A stretch of 64,000 bases of DNA from Leptospira soteropolitanensis. GTDB lineage: Bacteria; Spirochaetota; Leptospiria; Leptospirales; Leptospiraceae. Shown piece by piece: positions 9,384 through 17,327 of this stretch (its first letter is position 1; every line of letters starts with the position of its first letter). Location of the stretch: NCBI RefSeq assembly GCF_026151655.1, contig NZ_JAMQPN010000012.1:29055-93054 (forward strand), in the 5' to 3' direction. Position numbers and translations under genes: made by a program. A model generated the notes under the pieces. It was given only the letters and a program-made list of their open reading frames with translations, had not been told where the DNA came from and ran no database searches.

Positions 9384-11399
9384 ATGAAAGATAAATATAT
9401 TCAGAAAGCTCCGGTTAAGTCTCTTTGTTGCGCAGAAGACGAAAACGAATACTCTAAAGTAGATATAAAAAGATTGAAAAATGAATCGGATAATCATGAA
9501 CATGGCGAGGATAATGAGCATGATCATAGTCATCCGATAAAAATATTTTTGCCGAGTATCATCTCTCTAGCGTTATTACTCGGTGCTATTTTTTTCGATA
9601 ATGTATTAAAGCCAGAATGGTTTAAAGGTTGGGTTAGGATTCTTTGGTATCTACTTTCTTATACTCCTGTTGGCTTGCCTGTATTGAAAGAAGCTGGCAT
9701 TAATATTGGAAAAGGAGAAATTTTTTCTGAGTTCTTCTTAATGAGTATTGCTACGATCGGAGCATTTGCCATAGGCGAATATCCAGAAGGTGTTGCAGTC
9801 ATGTTATTTTATGCCATTGGGGAGGTTTTTCAAAACATAGCAGTAAAAAGGGCGAAGTCTAGCATCAAGTCTTTACTTGATCAAAGACCTGAAGAAGTTA
9901 CGGTGTTAAGAAATAATCTACAACAAACAGTAAAGGCAGAAAGTGTTACTATTGATGAGATTATACAACTTAAACCTGGAGAAAAGCTTGGTCTTGATGG
10001 TATATTATTGTCAGAAATAACATCGTTCAACACAGCAGCTTTAACTGGTGAAAGTAAACCTGATACTAAAACAAAAGGTGATACCGTATTGGCGGGTATG
10101 ATTAACCTTAATACAGTTGCCCAAGTAAAAGTAACAGCGGCATATACTGATAGTAAACTTAGTAAGATCTTGGAGTTGGTACAAAACGCTACTTCTAGGA
10201 AAGCACCTACAGAATTACTTATTAGGAAATTCGCAAAGATTTATACACCTATTGTTGTTCTGTTAGCTATAGCAACATGTTTGCTCCCTTATTTTTTTAT
10301 ATCAGATTATCAATTTAACGATTGGTTGTATCGGTCTTTGGTGTTTCTAGTTATTTCTTGCCCTTGTGCATTAGTGATAAGCATTCCTTTGGGTTACTTC
10401 GGTGGCATTGGTGCAGCTAGTCGAAACGGTATCTTGTTCAAAGGTAGTAATTTTTTAGATGCTCTTGCTAGCATTCAAAACCTAGTAATGGATAAAACTG
10501 GGACAATGACAGAGGGAGTTTTTAAAGTTCAGGAAGTTGTTTTTAATCCAGGATTTAACCAAATTGAAATTCTAAAAATGGTAAAAGCTCTGGAAAGTCA
10601 TAGTAGTCATCCAGTAGCAACTGCTATCGTCGACTTTGTTGACTCAGTAAGTGATGAGATTTTCTTACAGAGTGTAGAGGAAATCCCTGGATATGGGTTA
10701 AAAGCTGAGGTAGATGGAAAGCAGTTATTAGTCGGGAATTTTAAGCTGATGGATAAATTTGCCATCGTTTACGACATTGATCCGAAGAATATTGTTTATA
10801 CGGTCATTGCGGTCGCTTACGATAAAGAGTTTATCGGTTATATTACCATTGCTGATCGCATAAAAGAAGATGCTCAAATCACAATTGATAAGTTAAATTT
10901 GCTTGGTGTAAAATCAACAATGCTAAGTGGCGATAAAAGCACGATAGTGAAATTTGTTGCAGAAAAACTAGGCATACAGAGTGCTTTTGGGGATTTGCTT
11001 CCCGAAGATAAAGTCAACAAGATAAAGGAAATCAAATCGAAAGGAGAAACCGTAGCTTTTGTCGGAGACGGGGTTAATGATGCACCTGTTGTCGCGTTAA
11101 GTGACGTGGGTATTGCAATGGGTGGTTTAGGAAGTGATGCCACAATTGAAACTGCTGATGTAGTAATACAAGACGACAAACCAAGTAAAATACCTATGGC
11201 AATCAATATCGGGAAGCAGACAAGACTGATTGTTTGGCAAAATATCATTCTAGCTTTTGTGGTAAAAGGTATTGTACTGATCTTGGGTGCAGGTGGACTG
11301 GCAACAATGTGGGAAGCTGTTTTCGCAGATGTCGGGGTTGCACTTCTCGCGATTTTAAATTCAGTCAGATTGCAGATGAAAAAATTCGCAATTAAATAG
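9384..11399 (+). CDS. cadA: P1B-type heavy-metal ATPase (Zn/Cd/Pb exporter-like)
   Basis: The 671-residue pump has the transmembrane metal motif CPC (residues 326-328, in SCPCALVISIPLGYF), the phosphorylation site DKTGTMTEG (D370), the TGES actuator motif and a GDGVNDAP hinge. The CPC context and the C-terminal EAVFADVGVALLAILNSVR resemble P1B-2 Zn/Cd exporters. Instead of a folded HMA domain the N-terminus carries a CC pair and a His-rich tract (HEHGEDNEHDHSH). ATG 9384 is preferred over GTG 9369 because GAGGA precedes it by eight bases. It would move metal from cytoplasm to periplasm, where the RND system could take over. Confidence 0.92.
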   Translation: MKDKYIQKAPVKSLCCAEDENEYSKVDIKRLKNESDNHEHGEDNEHDHSHPIKIFLPSIISLALLLGAIFFDNVLKPEWFKGWVRILWYLLSYTPVGLPVLKEAGINIGKGEIFSEFFLMSIATIGAFAIGEYPEGVAVMLFYAIGEVFQNIAVKRAKSSIKSLLDQRPEEVTVLRNNLQQTVKAESVTIDEIIQLKPGEKLGLDGILLSEITSFNTAALTGESKPDTKTKGDTVLAGMINLNTVAQVKVTAAYTDSKLSKILELVQNATSRKAPTELLIRKFAKIYTPIVVLLAIATCLLPYFFISDYQFNDWLYRSLVFLVISCPCALVISIPLGYFGGIGAASRNGILFKGSNFLDALASIQNLVMDKTGTMTEGVFKVQEVVFNPGFNQIEILKMVKALESHSSHPVATAIVDFVDSVSDEIFLQSVEEIPGYGLKAEVDGKQLLVGNFKLMDKFAIVYDIDPKNIVYTVIAVAYDKEFIGYITIADRIKEDAQITIDKLNLLGVKSTMLSGDKSTIVKFVAEKLGIQSAFGDLLPEDKVNKIKEIKSKGETVAFVGDGVNDAPVVALSDVGIAMGGLGSDATIETADVVIQDDKPSKIPMAINIGKQTRLIVWQNIILAFVVKGIVLILGAGGLATMWEAVFADVGVALLAILNSVRLQMKKFAIK

Positions 11400-11450
11400 T
11401 GAATTTTATTAAGTCATTTGAAGTTTTCATGTAATTAATAGGAGATATTT

Positions 11451-12062
11451 ATGTTATTAGAAACCGTTTTTGTTGGAATTTTATTTATAATTTATTTAGT
11501 TTTATGGAAAACTAAAAGAATGATTCAGAAAAAAAGAACTGGAAAAGATCCAGAAGTCATTGGGCAATCGAAATCGAATTTGCAAGCCTTAATGAATATT
11601 CTTTTTAAAGCGATAACTTATTATGTAATACTGATAATCGGAATTCATACTTTTAAACTAAATTTCTATGGGTTAAATGTTCCATTCAATCTGTTGATTG
11701 GAATCGAATGGGATTTTACGGGTTTTGTTGTTGGGTTGGTTGGACTTTCTTTTTGTTTGTATGCACAAATAAAAATGAAAAATTCTTGGCGAGTCGGTAT
11801 AGATGAGAATTCGAAAGAGGAATTGATTACTGATGGTATCTTTCGTTTAGTAAGAAATCCTACGTATCTAGGATTGTTTCTTCTGAATTTTGGTGTTTGG
11901 ATTATTTGGCCGACTCACTTAGTTTTTTATTTAAACATTGTTTTTGTTTTGTTATTTGAAATACAAGTTCGCTGCGAGGAAGATTTTCTAGAAAATGTGT
12001 ATGGAGAGGACTATAAGTTATACAAAGAAAAATCATATAGATACCTTCCTTTCTTATATTAG
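11451..12062 (+). CDS. CzcN-like membrane methyltransferase (isoprenylcysteine methyltransferase family)
   Basis: The 203-residue protein has about four hydrophobic segments and the family signature in the C-terminal part: GIFRLVRNPTYLGLFLLNFG followed by EIQVRCEEDFLENVYGEDY and YKEKSYRYLPF. This is the ICMT/PEMT-like fold, whose members methylate cysteine or lipid substrates using S-adenosylmethionine. Relatives called CzcN sit in many czc loci with unknown role. ATG 11451 has AGGAG eight bases upstream. It is the last gene of the metal cluster, 51 bases after the ATPase gene. Confidence 0.8.
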   Translation: MLLETVFVGILFIIYLVLWKTKRMIQKKRTGKDPEVIGQSKSNLQALMNILFKAITYYVILIIGIHTFKLNFYGLNVPFNLLIGIEWDFTGFVVGLVGLSFCLYAQIKMKNSWRVGIDENSKEELITDGIFRLVRNPTYLGLFLLNFGVWIIWPTHLVFYLNIVFVLLFEIQVRCEEDFLENVYGEDYKLYKEKSYRYLPFLY

Positions 12063-12085
12063 AATTACTTTTTCGCCTTTGAAAG

Positions 12086-12146
12086 AGTCCGGATATTTGT
12101 GAGAATCAGAATTGTGACTGATATCCTTACAATTGAGATTCGGACT
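12086..12146. repeat. Nested inverted repeat at the end of the metal cluster
   Basis: Outer arms AGTCCG (12086-12091) and CGGACT (12141-12146) enclose inner arms GGATAT (12091-12096) and ATATCC (12121-12126). The arms share one base, so both stems cannot form fully at once. There is no long T-run after it; it may be a weak transcription terminator or a remnant at the edge of the acquired cluster. Confidence 0.35.
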
Positions 12147-12189
12147 ATCTTTCTGACAGTTTAATGGTTGTTTGCTGATAGACTCACCC

Positions 12190-12894
12190 CTACCAACCAA
12201 TCTCCTTCTTATCCCGAAAGAACTTTCCAGTCGGTCCACTATCAGGTAAAGTGGCCGCCCATACAATGGTTTCTGCCCCTTTCTCCACAGGCCTTGTGGC
12301 ACTCGCTCCCCCCATATCGGTTTTTACCCAACCAGGACAAACAGAATTGATTTTGATGTTTTTACCTGCGGCTTCAACACTCGATAGACTTGTGAGTGCA
12401 TTGATTGCAGTTTTAGAAATGCGGTAGGCTGGATACCCGCCACCCATATCAGAGAGTTGTCCCATGCCAGAACTAACATTCACAATACGACCAAAATCGT
12501 TTTGAATCATCATTGGTAAAAATGTTTGGATCAAACGAAGGGGACCGTATAAATTTACTAGGAGAGTTCGGTGTAGGTCTTCACTAGTGGTATCAAAGAA
12601 AGAGCCAGGATCGGCAAAAATCCCTGCATTGTTTACAAGGATATCTAATTTACCAAAACTGCCTGTGATTGTATCGAGTGCTTCGCTGATACTTTGTTCC
12701 TTGGAAACATCTAAGGAAAGGATTTCCCCTTTGCCAACAGCCTGAACTGCTGCTAGGGTATCAGTAGCCTCTCCTGGATTTCTTGCACCGATGAGAACGT
12801 AGATTCCTTGTTTAGCCAGATCAATGGAGACTTGTTTCCCAATCCCTCGGTTGGCCCCTGTGACCAGTGCAATGCGTTCCTTGGATGTTTTCAT
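12190..12894 (-). CDS. Short-chain dehydrogenase/reductase (carbonyl reductase-like)
   Basis: The 234-residue product is a classical SDR. The Rossmann motif TGANRGIG lies near the N-terminus, NNAG follows at about residue 88, and the catalytic set is seen in VNVSSGMG and YPAYRISK (Tyr and Lys). The proline-glycine motif CPGWVKTDMGG is typical of carbonyl-reductase-like SDRs that use NADPH. The substrate cannot be read from sequence. A GGAG lies about ten bases before the ATG. The lipoprotein hydrolase gene on the same strand ends upstream at 12950. Confidence 0.88.
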   Translation of the reverse strand: MKTSKERIALVTGANRGIGKQVSIDLAKQGIYVLIGARNPGEATDTLAAVQAVGKGEILSLDVSKEQSISEALDTITGSFGKLDILVNNAGIFADPGSFFDTTSEDLHRTLLVNLYGPLRLIQTFLPMMIQNDFGRIVNVSSGMGQLSDMGGGYPAYRISKTAINALTSLSSVEAAGKNIKINSVCPGWVKTDMGGASATRPVEKGAETIVWAATLPDSGPTGKFFRDKKEIGW

Positions 12895-12949
12895 GGAATC
12901 ATATCTCCTTTGAGTAGTTTTTGATTTTACTGTTATCTATAGACTGTTT

Positions 12950-13963
12950 TTACTTCGACTTAGAAAGTTCTGTGAGCCATTTTTCCGTTTGTGCTTCGAT
13001 GAAAGCTTTGTCTGTGATCACCCACTTCGACATGAGAACATGCATTCCATTTTCCACGACTACCTTTCGGTTGAGTGGATTGGGAGTTTTATCTAATCCA
13101 AAGTTAGCATAACCTTCTAACATTTTTGGAACACTGGCAGTTGGGTCTTGTTCTTTCTCATTTTTATAGTAATACAAAAGTAAGGCGGGAGATGTTACCT
13201 TGCGAAAGACAGCGGGAACTGCAGCATAGTTTTTTAAATCATTCACACCCACAAGGGCCGAAAAATATTGTTCCGGATACCAAAAGTTATTTCTCTCTGG
13301 TAACACTTTGGGGTTGTTATTGTGGGAAGAGGATCTGACTTTTCCTTTGAGTAAATGAATGAATGTGAGTCCACCAGGATAGTTGAGTATATTCAAACTC
13401 CCATCCACAGGTGCATAAAATGGATTCGCTAATACAAGTCCATCCACTTCTTCCGGATATTCGGAAGCAAGCCAAGTGGCAAGAAGTCCTCCCATAGAAC
13501 TTCCAAACACAATCACTCGGTCTCCTTGCGATTGCATCATGTACAAAGCTTCACGAGATGCATCTAAATAGTTGTTAAAGTTTTGGTCTCTTTGGTCTTC
13601 TTTGTTGGTTCCATGACCTGGGAGACGAAGTAGATAAGTATTGGCTTTGAATTTTTTAGCCAATTTTTCCATTACCTCTTCGCCTTCTGCACGGGAGGCA
13701 CCAAACCCATGAATGTATAAAAATGCGAGCGGGGTTTTTTTGCCGAAACTGATATAACGTTCTTCGTTTCCGGGTCTATGGTTTTTACGTTTACTCTCAG
13801 CTAACTTCTCTTGGAAGTAAACTTCAAAGTTCGCATAACTTAAGTTTGCTTTTGGTTCGTAATTGGGACGACCCGCACAGGAAACTAGGACGAGGGAAAC
13901 GGTGATGAAGAAAACAGCAGACAGCTGTCGAAGGTTGTGGAATAAAGAACACGATTTAGCCAT
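12950..13963 (-). CDS. Alpha/beta-hydrolase lipoprotein
   Basis: The start was set at ATG 13963 so that the product begins MAKSCSLFHN and has a hydrophobic stretch ending in a lipobox LVLVSCAG; an upstream start at 14023 would place 20 extra residues before it. The mature protein is an alpha/beta hydrolase: oxyanion region YIHGFGASRAEG, nucleophile elbow FGSSMGG and a C-terminal HVLMSKW segment with the likely catalytic His. It resembles esterase/monoacylglycerol-lipase-type enzymes. It should be anchored to a membrane by its lipid. Transcribed divergently from the acyl-CoA dehydrogenase gene. Confidence 0.82.
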   Translation of the reverse strand: MAKSCSLFHNLRQLSAVFFITVSLVLVSCAGRPNYEPKANLSYANFEVYFQEKLAESKRKNHRPGNEERYISFGKKTPLAFLYIHGFGASRAEGEEVMEKLAKKFKANTYLLRLPGHGTNKEDQRDQNFNNYLDASREALYMMQSQGDRVIVFGSSMGGLLATWLASEYPEEVDGLVLANPFYAPVDGSLNILNYPGGLTFIHLLKGKVRSSSHNNNPKVLPERNNFWYPEQYFSALVGVNDLKNYAAVPAVFRKVTSPALLLYYYKNEKEQDPTASVPKMLEGYANFGLDKTPNPLNRKVVVENGMHVLMSKWVITDKAFIEAQTEKWLTELSKSK

Positions 13964-14082
13964 ACAAATGAAAAATTTTACAATGAATTTGCTTTCTTGT
14001 AAAGAGAGAAAAACCCTTGGCACAGGAAGGGTCGTACGAAAAAAGGTAGTAAATACCCCATTCTCATAAGGAACATCCCGGA

Positions 14083-15249
14083 ATGTATAGCCAATTCACA
14101 GAGCAACAACTTGAAATCAGAGATTTAGTTCGTAACTTCGTAAAAAAAGAAATCCCACATGAAGTCGCATTGCACTGGGATGAGAAAAACCAACACCCAA
14201 CTGAACTCATCAATAAAATGCGTTCGGAACTCGGAATTAACGGACTTGTCATTCCTGAAGAATACGGTGGATGGGGACTTGGAGCGATCGAGCAGTGTTT
14301 AGCCATCGAGGAACTTTCTCGTGGATGCCTTGGAATCGCTCTCGGATTTGCATACACTGGTCTTGGAATCCTTCCCATTCTAAAAGGTGCCACTCACGAA
14401 CAAAAACTAAAATGGCTTCCAGAAATTGCGGACGGAAAGTTCGGAGTTTCTTTCTGTTTGTCTGAGCCAGGTGCTGGTTCTGACGTTCCAGGTATGACCA
14501 CTCGTGCTGAGAAAAAAGGCGACAAATGGATCATCAACGGTGCAAAACAATGGATCACTGGTGCATCCGATGCACAAGCCTTTACTGTATTTGCTTATAC
14601 TGATAAAAATCGCGGAACTCGTGGAGTATCTTGTTTCTACGTTCCACGTAGCGCAAAAGGTCTTACTGTTGGTAAAAAAGAAGACAAACTCGGAATCCGA
14701 GCATCTTCCACTCACCAAGTGATTTTTGAGGATTGTGAAGTCGGTGAAGACGCACTTGTAGGAAAAGAAAACCTAGGTTTCGTTTACGCTCTTCAAACTT
14801 TGAATGCTTCTCGTCCGTTCGTAGCAGTAATGGGAGTGGGTGTAGCACAAGCAGCTCTTGACCATGCAGCTCGTTACGCACGTGAGAGAGAACAGTTCGG
14901 TGTTAAAATCGGAACTTTCCAAGCAGTACAACACATGTTAGCTGATATGTCTATCAAAGTAGAAACTGCAAGAGAAATCACTTACAAAGCAGCTCGTCTT
15001 TCTGATGCAAACGATCCTAACCTTCCAAAATACTCTGCGATTGCAAAAGCATATGCTTCTGAATGTGCGGTTCAGTGTGCTACTGATGCAGTTCAAATTT
15101 TTGGTGGATACGGATATACAAAAGAGTATCCTGTTGAGAAGTTAATGAGAGATTCCAAAATCCTCACCATCTTCGAAGGAACCACTCAAATCCAAAAGAA
15201 CGAAATTGCCGCTTACGTAATCAAAGAAGCAGCTTCTAAAAAAGACTAA
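14083..15249 (+). CDS. Acyl-CoA dehydrogenase
   Basis: The 388-residue flavoprotein has normal family length. Visible signatures are CLSEPGAGSDVPGMTTRAEK (FAD/substrate loop), QWITGASDAQ, REREQFGVKIGTFQAVQHML and the C-terminal FGGYGYTKEYPVEKLMRDSK followed by IFEGTTQIQ, where the Glu is the usual catalytic base of short/medium-chain enzymes. It oxidises acyl-CoA to enoyl-CoA in beta-oxidation. Codon use is more regular than in neighbours (many ATC, AAA, GAA, CTT), as expected for a highly expressed gene. A terminator follows directly. Confidence 0.93.
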   Translation: MYSQFTEQQLEIRDLVRNFVKKEIPHEVALHWDEKNQHPTELINKMRSELGINGLVIPEEYGGWGLGAIEQCLAIEELSRGCLGIALGFAYTGLGILPILKGATHEQKLKWLPEIADGKFGVSFCLSEPGAGSDVPGMTTRAEKKGDKWIINGAKQWITGASDAQAFTVFAYTDKNRGTRGVSCFYVPRSAKGLTVGKKEDKLGIRASSTHQVIFEDCEVGEDALVGKENLGFVYALQTLNASRPFVAVMGVGVAQAALDHAARYAREREQFGVKIGTFQAVQHMLADMSIKVETAREITYKAARLSDANDPNLPKYSAIAKAYASECAVQCATDAVQIFGGYGYTKEYPVEKLMRDSKILTIFEGTTQIQKNEIAAYVIKEAASKKD

Positions 15250-15275
15250 GACAAGGCGAGAGTCTGTCATTAGGG

Positions 15276-15308
15276 AAAGCCTCCAGGAATGGGGGCTTTT
15301 TTTTTGTC
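15276..15308 (+). terminator. Rho-independent terminator after acyl-CoA dehydrogenase gene
   Basis: Stem AAAGCCTCC (15276-15284) pairs with GGGGGCTTT (15291-15299) with one G-U pair and a 6-base loop, followed by an unbroken T-run. Confidence 0.9.
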
Positions 15309-15348
15309 CTTAGGGTTTTTAGGGCTAAAAAAAAGGGAATGGGGTACA

Positions 15349-15407
15349 GGATTGATGTAGGTATCCCCACCCTGAATTGGGAGGGGTGCGACCACCCGCC
15401 ACCCAAT
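15349..15407 (-). repeat. Dispersed structured repeat, copy A
   Basis: Read on the minus strand this copy begins with the 16-mer ATTGGGTGGCGGGTGG (15407-15392), then a stem CCCC-t-CCC / GGG-t-GGGG and a CTAC box. The same 16-mer, an equivalent stem with different loop bases and the CTAC box occur in copy B at 51926-51980 on the plus strand. Conservation of the stem while the loop changes suggests selection for the folded form. Confidence 0.7.
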
Positions 15408-15573
15408 GACTTCCCTATATAACACCTACCCATTTCTTTCCACCGAAATATTGTATTTGCAAATTTTAATATTAGAAAGTTCATCTTTCTGCATTAAATC
15501 GAGTGAATAAGCACCATATCTTAGTTAAGCGATTTGGAAATTAAGTTCAAATCAACAATCATTCGTTTTTTCT

Positions 15574-15672
15574 GGCCACCCGGGCGGGCTACCTTCGGAG
15601 TCCGCGTTCGCTCCCCCCTGGTTGGCCTGTCGCCCACCAGGGTGCCTGCGGCATCCTTCGGATCCCTGGTGG
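15574..15672. repeat. GC-rich element of two fold-back arms
   Basis: The second arm is a perfect 9-bp stem, CCACCAGGG (15634-15642) with CCCTGGTGG (15664-15672), enclosing two mini-hairpins (TGCC-tgc-GGCA and TCC-ttc-GGA), i.e. a three-way junction. The first arm (15574-15627) is closed by GGCCA/TGGCC and contains GCGG/CCGC plus a CC-ttc-GG hairpin. The block is far richer in G+C than its surroundings. Identity unknown. Confidence 0.55.
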
Positions 15673-15906
15673 ATCCAACCCATCTTTACAATGTTAGGTT
15701 CTTGATTTTTGATAAAAATACTGGTCCATACTATTTTCTGATTTGATTCAAATTCATGATTATCTGATACGTAATAGTCTCAAGTGCCCTCTGATTCAAT
15801 AACGGATACTGTTCGATAAATATTAGAATCATTTAAAAATAACCTTTACTTAGAAAGTTGGGTTCTTATATTTTTCGAATGTTTCAAAAAACGCTCTCCT
15901 TAGCAT

Positions 15907-16734
15907 TTGTCTTTCTCTTCACAATCCATTGTGCGCGATAAAAAAGAAACGGACGTCACTTCGCTTGCCCTTCTTGCGTTACTGAATAGTTCGCCTTGTA
16001 CTACAACCTTTGGAGCGGGAGTGCCGGAGTGGATTCAAACTAGTTTCACTTGTGTTACTGTGTCTGTCAGTGGATCTAATTATGTATTTAAGTTTAATTC
16101 AGTTCCAACTTATAAGAGCATTTATTGGGGTTCTTCCAGTGCCAATTACGAATCGACTATGTACGTGAATTCTGGGCAATCGAATTCGGCAAATCCCAAT
16201 TTAATCAAATCACAAAACTATACCTTAACAGTTCCTATTAATAATACCGATATTTCTGCACCAGCTTCCAGCTTCGGAATGATCGGTGTATCAACCAATG
16301 GAATCGCCATTTATAATGACCAAGCAGCTCCAGGAGATTCCCTTTCTACGGAATATTACACTTTCGATTCTGCACAAGGTCACCCAACCAATACCGGGGC
16401 TTACCATTACCATGTGGAACCACCAAAAATATCAAATAACGATAGTAAATTGGTCGGTATAGCCAAAGACGGATATTTGATTTTTGGGAAAAAACATGAC
16501 TCTATTACGGCAGGTCTGACTAACGGTTTTACCTTGGGTGGTGCCAATAGTAGTACAAAATGTACGGATGCTGGATCTAGTACATCTGTGCCAACCACTT
16601 GGGCAGGAGCGGCCAATTACAATTCGATTAAGACAGCAAATACTCGTCATCATTACCATGTGAATAACGGAACAGAGGTCAATGGAATCCTTCTTTCCGG
16701 TAAACTCATCGGAGTAGGTGGGTCTACAAACTAA
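15907..16734 (+). CDS. YHYH-domain exported protein, signal peptide apparently out of frame
   Basis: The C-terminal 150 residues carry the YHYH pattern: GAYHYHVEP, GIAKDGYLIFG and HHYHVNNG with a closing GILLSGKLIG. The listed frame opens with a TTG and lacks a good signal peptide. In another frame, ATG 15879 encodes a lipoprotein leader (MFQKTLSLAFVFLFTIHCAR) that meets TAA at 15939. Removing one base between about 15930 and 15941 would join this leader to DKKETDVTSLALLALL, so the gene probably suffered a single-base insertion or has a sequence error there. It leads an apparent operon with a YwqK-like and a SCO1-like lipoprotein. The role of YHYH proteins is unknown. Confidence 0.75.
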   Translation: MSFSSQSIVRDKKETDVTSLALLALLNSSPCTTTFGAGVPEWIQTSFTCVTVSVSGSNYVFKFNSVPTYKSIYWGSSSANYESTMYVNSGQSNSANPNLIKSQNYTLTVPINNTDISAPASSFGMIGVSTNGIAIYNDQAAPGDSLSTEYYTFDSAQGHPTNTGAYHYHVEPPKISNNDSKLVGIAKDGYLIFGKKHDSITAGLTNGFTLGGANSSTKCTDAGSSTSVPTTWAGAANYNSIKTANTRHHYHVNNGTEVNGILLSGKLIGVGGSTN

Positions 16735-16751
16735 ATTCTAATATTTGAATT

Positions 16752-17327
16752 ATGGAGTTTTTTAAGTATAAGTTAGTTTTTCTTTTTTTGATTCTTATCA
16801 CCTCTCTGGTTCATTGCGGAGAGGTGGTGATGGACAACGATTCAGACTTGAGTCTTGGATTAGAAAGCATCTACTATTATAAAGGGAAGAAATTTTCAGG
16901 AAAAATGAAATCAATCCATCCGAATGGAACGGTTCGAATCACTACTTTTTTGAATGGTTTAGAAGATGGACTAACCTCGGATACCTATCCAAACGGCCAA
17001 TTGAGTGCAGAATATATTTATAAACACGGGAAACGTGTTGGAACTCATCGAGGTTGGTATGAAGATGGAAAAGCTAGATTCCAATTCTCTTATATGGATG
17101 ACTTAGCCGATGGTGACCACTGGGAATGGTATGATAGTGGAAAGGTCTTTCGTTATGCAAAATTTAACAAAGGATTGAATGTTGGAACAAAAGTTTGGCG
17201 AAAAGATGGTAAGATTTATTCCAATTATTCATATTCTCCCGAACGTTTGTATGGTGTCGTAGGTTCTAAACTATGTTTCAAACTCAAAGGTGATGAAACC
17301 AATCAAAAAACTGTAACAAACCCATGA
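16752..17327 (+). CDS. YwqK-like (MORN-type repeat) lipoprotein
   Basis: The 191-residue product has a signal peptide with lipobox LVHCGE, then repeated units of the type HPNGTVRITTFLNGLEDG, YPNGQLSAEYIYKHGKRVG, YEDGKARFQFSYMDDLADG and YDSGKVFRYAKFNKGLNVG. These are the YwqK/MORN-2 repeats that make a beta-meander. Some relatives are called antitoxin components, but no toxin is nearby. It overlaps the SCO1-like gene by four bases (ATGA), so the two are translationally coupled. Confidence 0.82.
   Translation: MEFFKYKLVFLFLILITSLVHCGEVVMDNDSDLSLGLESIYYYKGKKFSGKMKSIHPNGTVRITTFLNGLEDGLTSDTYPNGQLSAEYIYKHGKRVGTHRGWYEDGKARFQFSYMDDLADGDHWEWYDSGKVFRYAKFNKGLNVGTKVWRKDGKIYSNYSYSPERLYGVVGSKLCFKLKGDETNQKTVTNP

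Larger units (their letters stand above)
15250..15878. other. Gene-poor stretch holding a terminator, a dispersed repeat and a GC-rich fold-back element
   Basis: No convincing gene lies here. It contains the terminator at 15276, one copy of a structured repeat (15349-15407), and a GC-rich block (15574-15672) in otherwise AT-rich DNA. The 70-codon frame across the GC-rich block has no ribosome-binding site and its composition follows the fold-back arms, so I do not accept it as a gene. The remaining part, 15690-15878, is AT-rich and probably holds the promoter of the YHYH operon. Confidence 0.6.

Noticed and set aside
15574..15700. Integron attC-like site (ATCCAAC and GTTAGGT near the GC-rich block)
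   Set aside because: The two core-like heptamers are only about 13 bases apart and lie outside the fold-back arms, so the order and spacing do not fit an attC site.
15534..15746. 70-codon frame across the GC-rich block
   Set aside because: No ribosome-binding site, and its sequence is dictated by the fold-back arms; amino-acid make-up is not protein-like.
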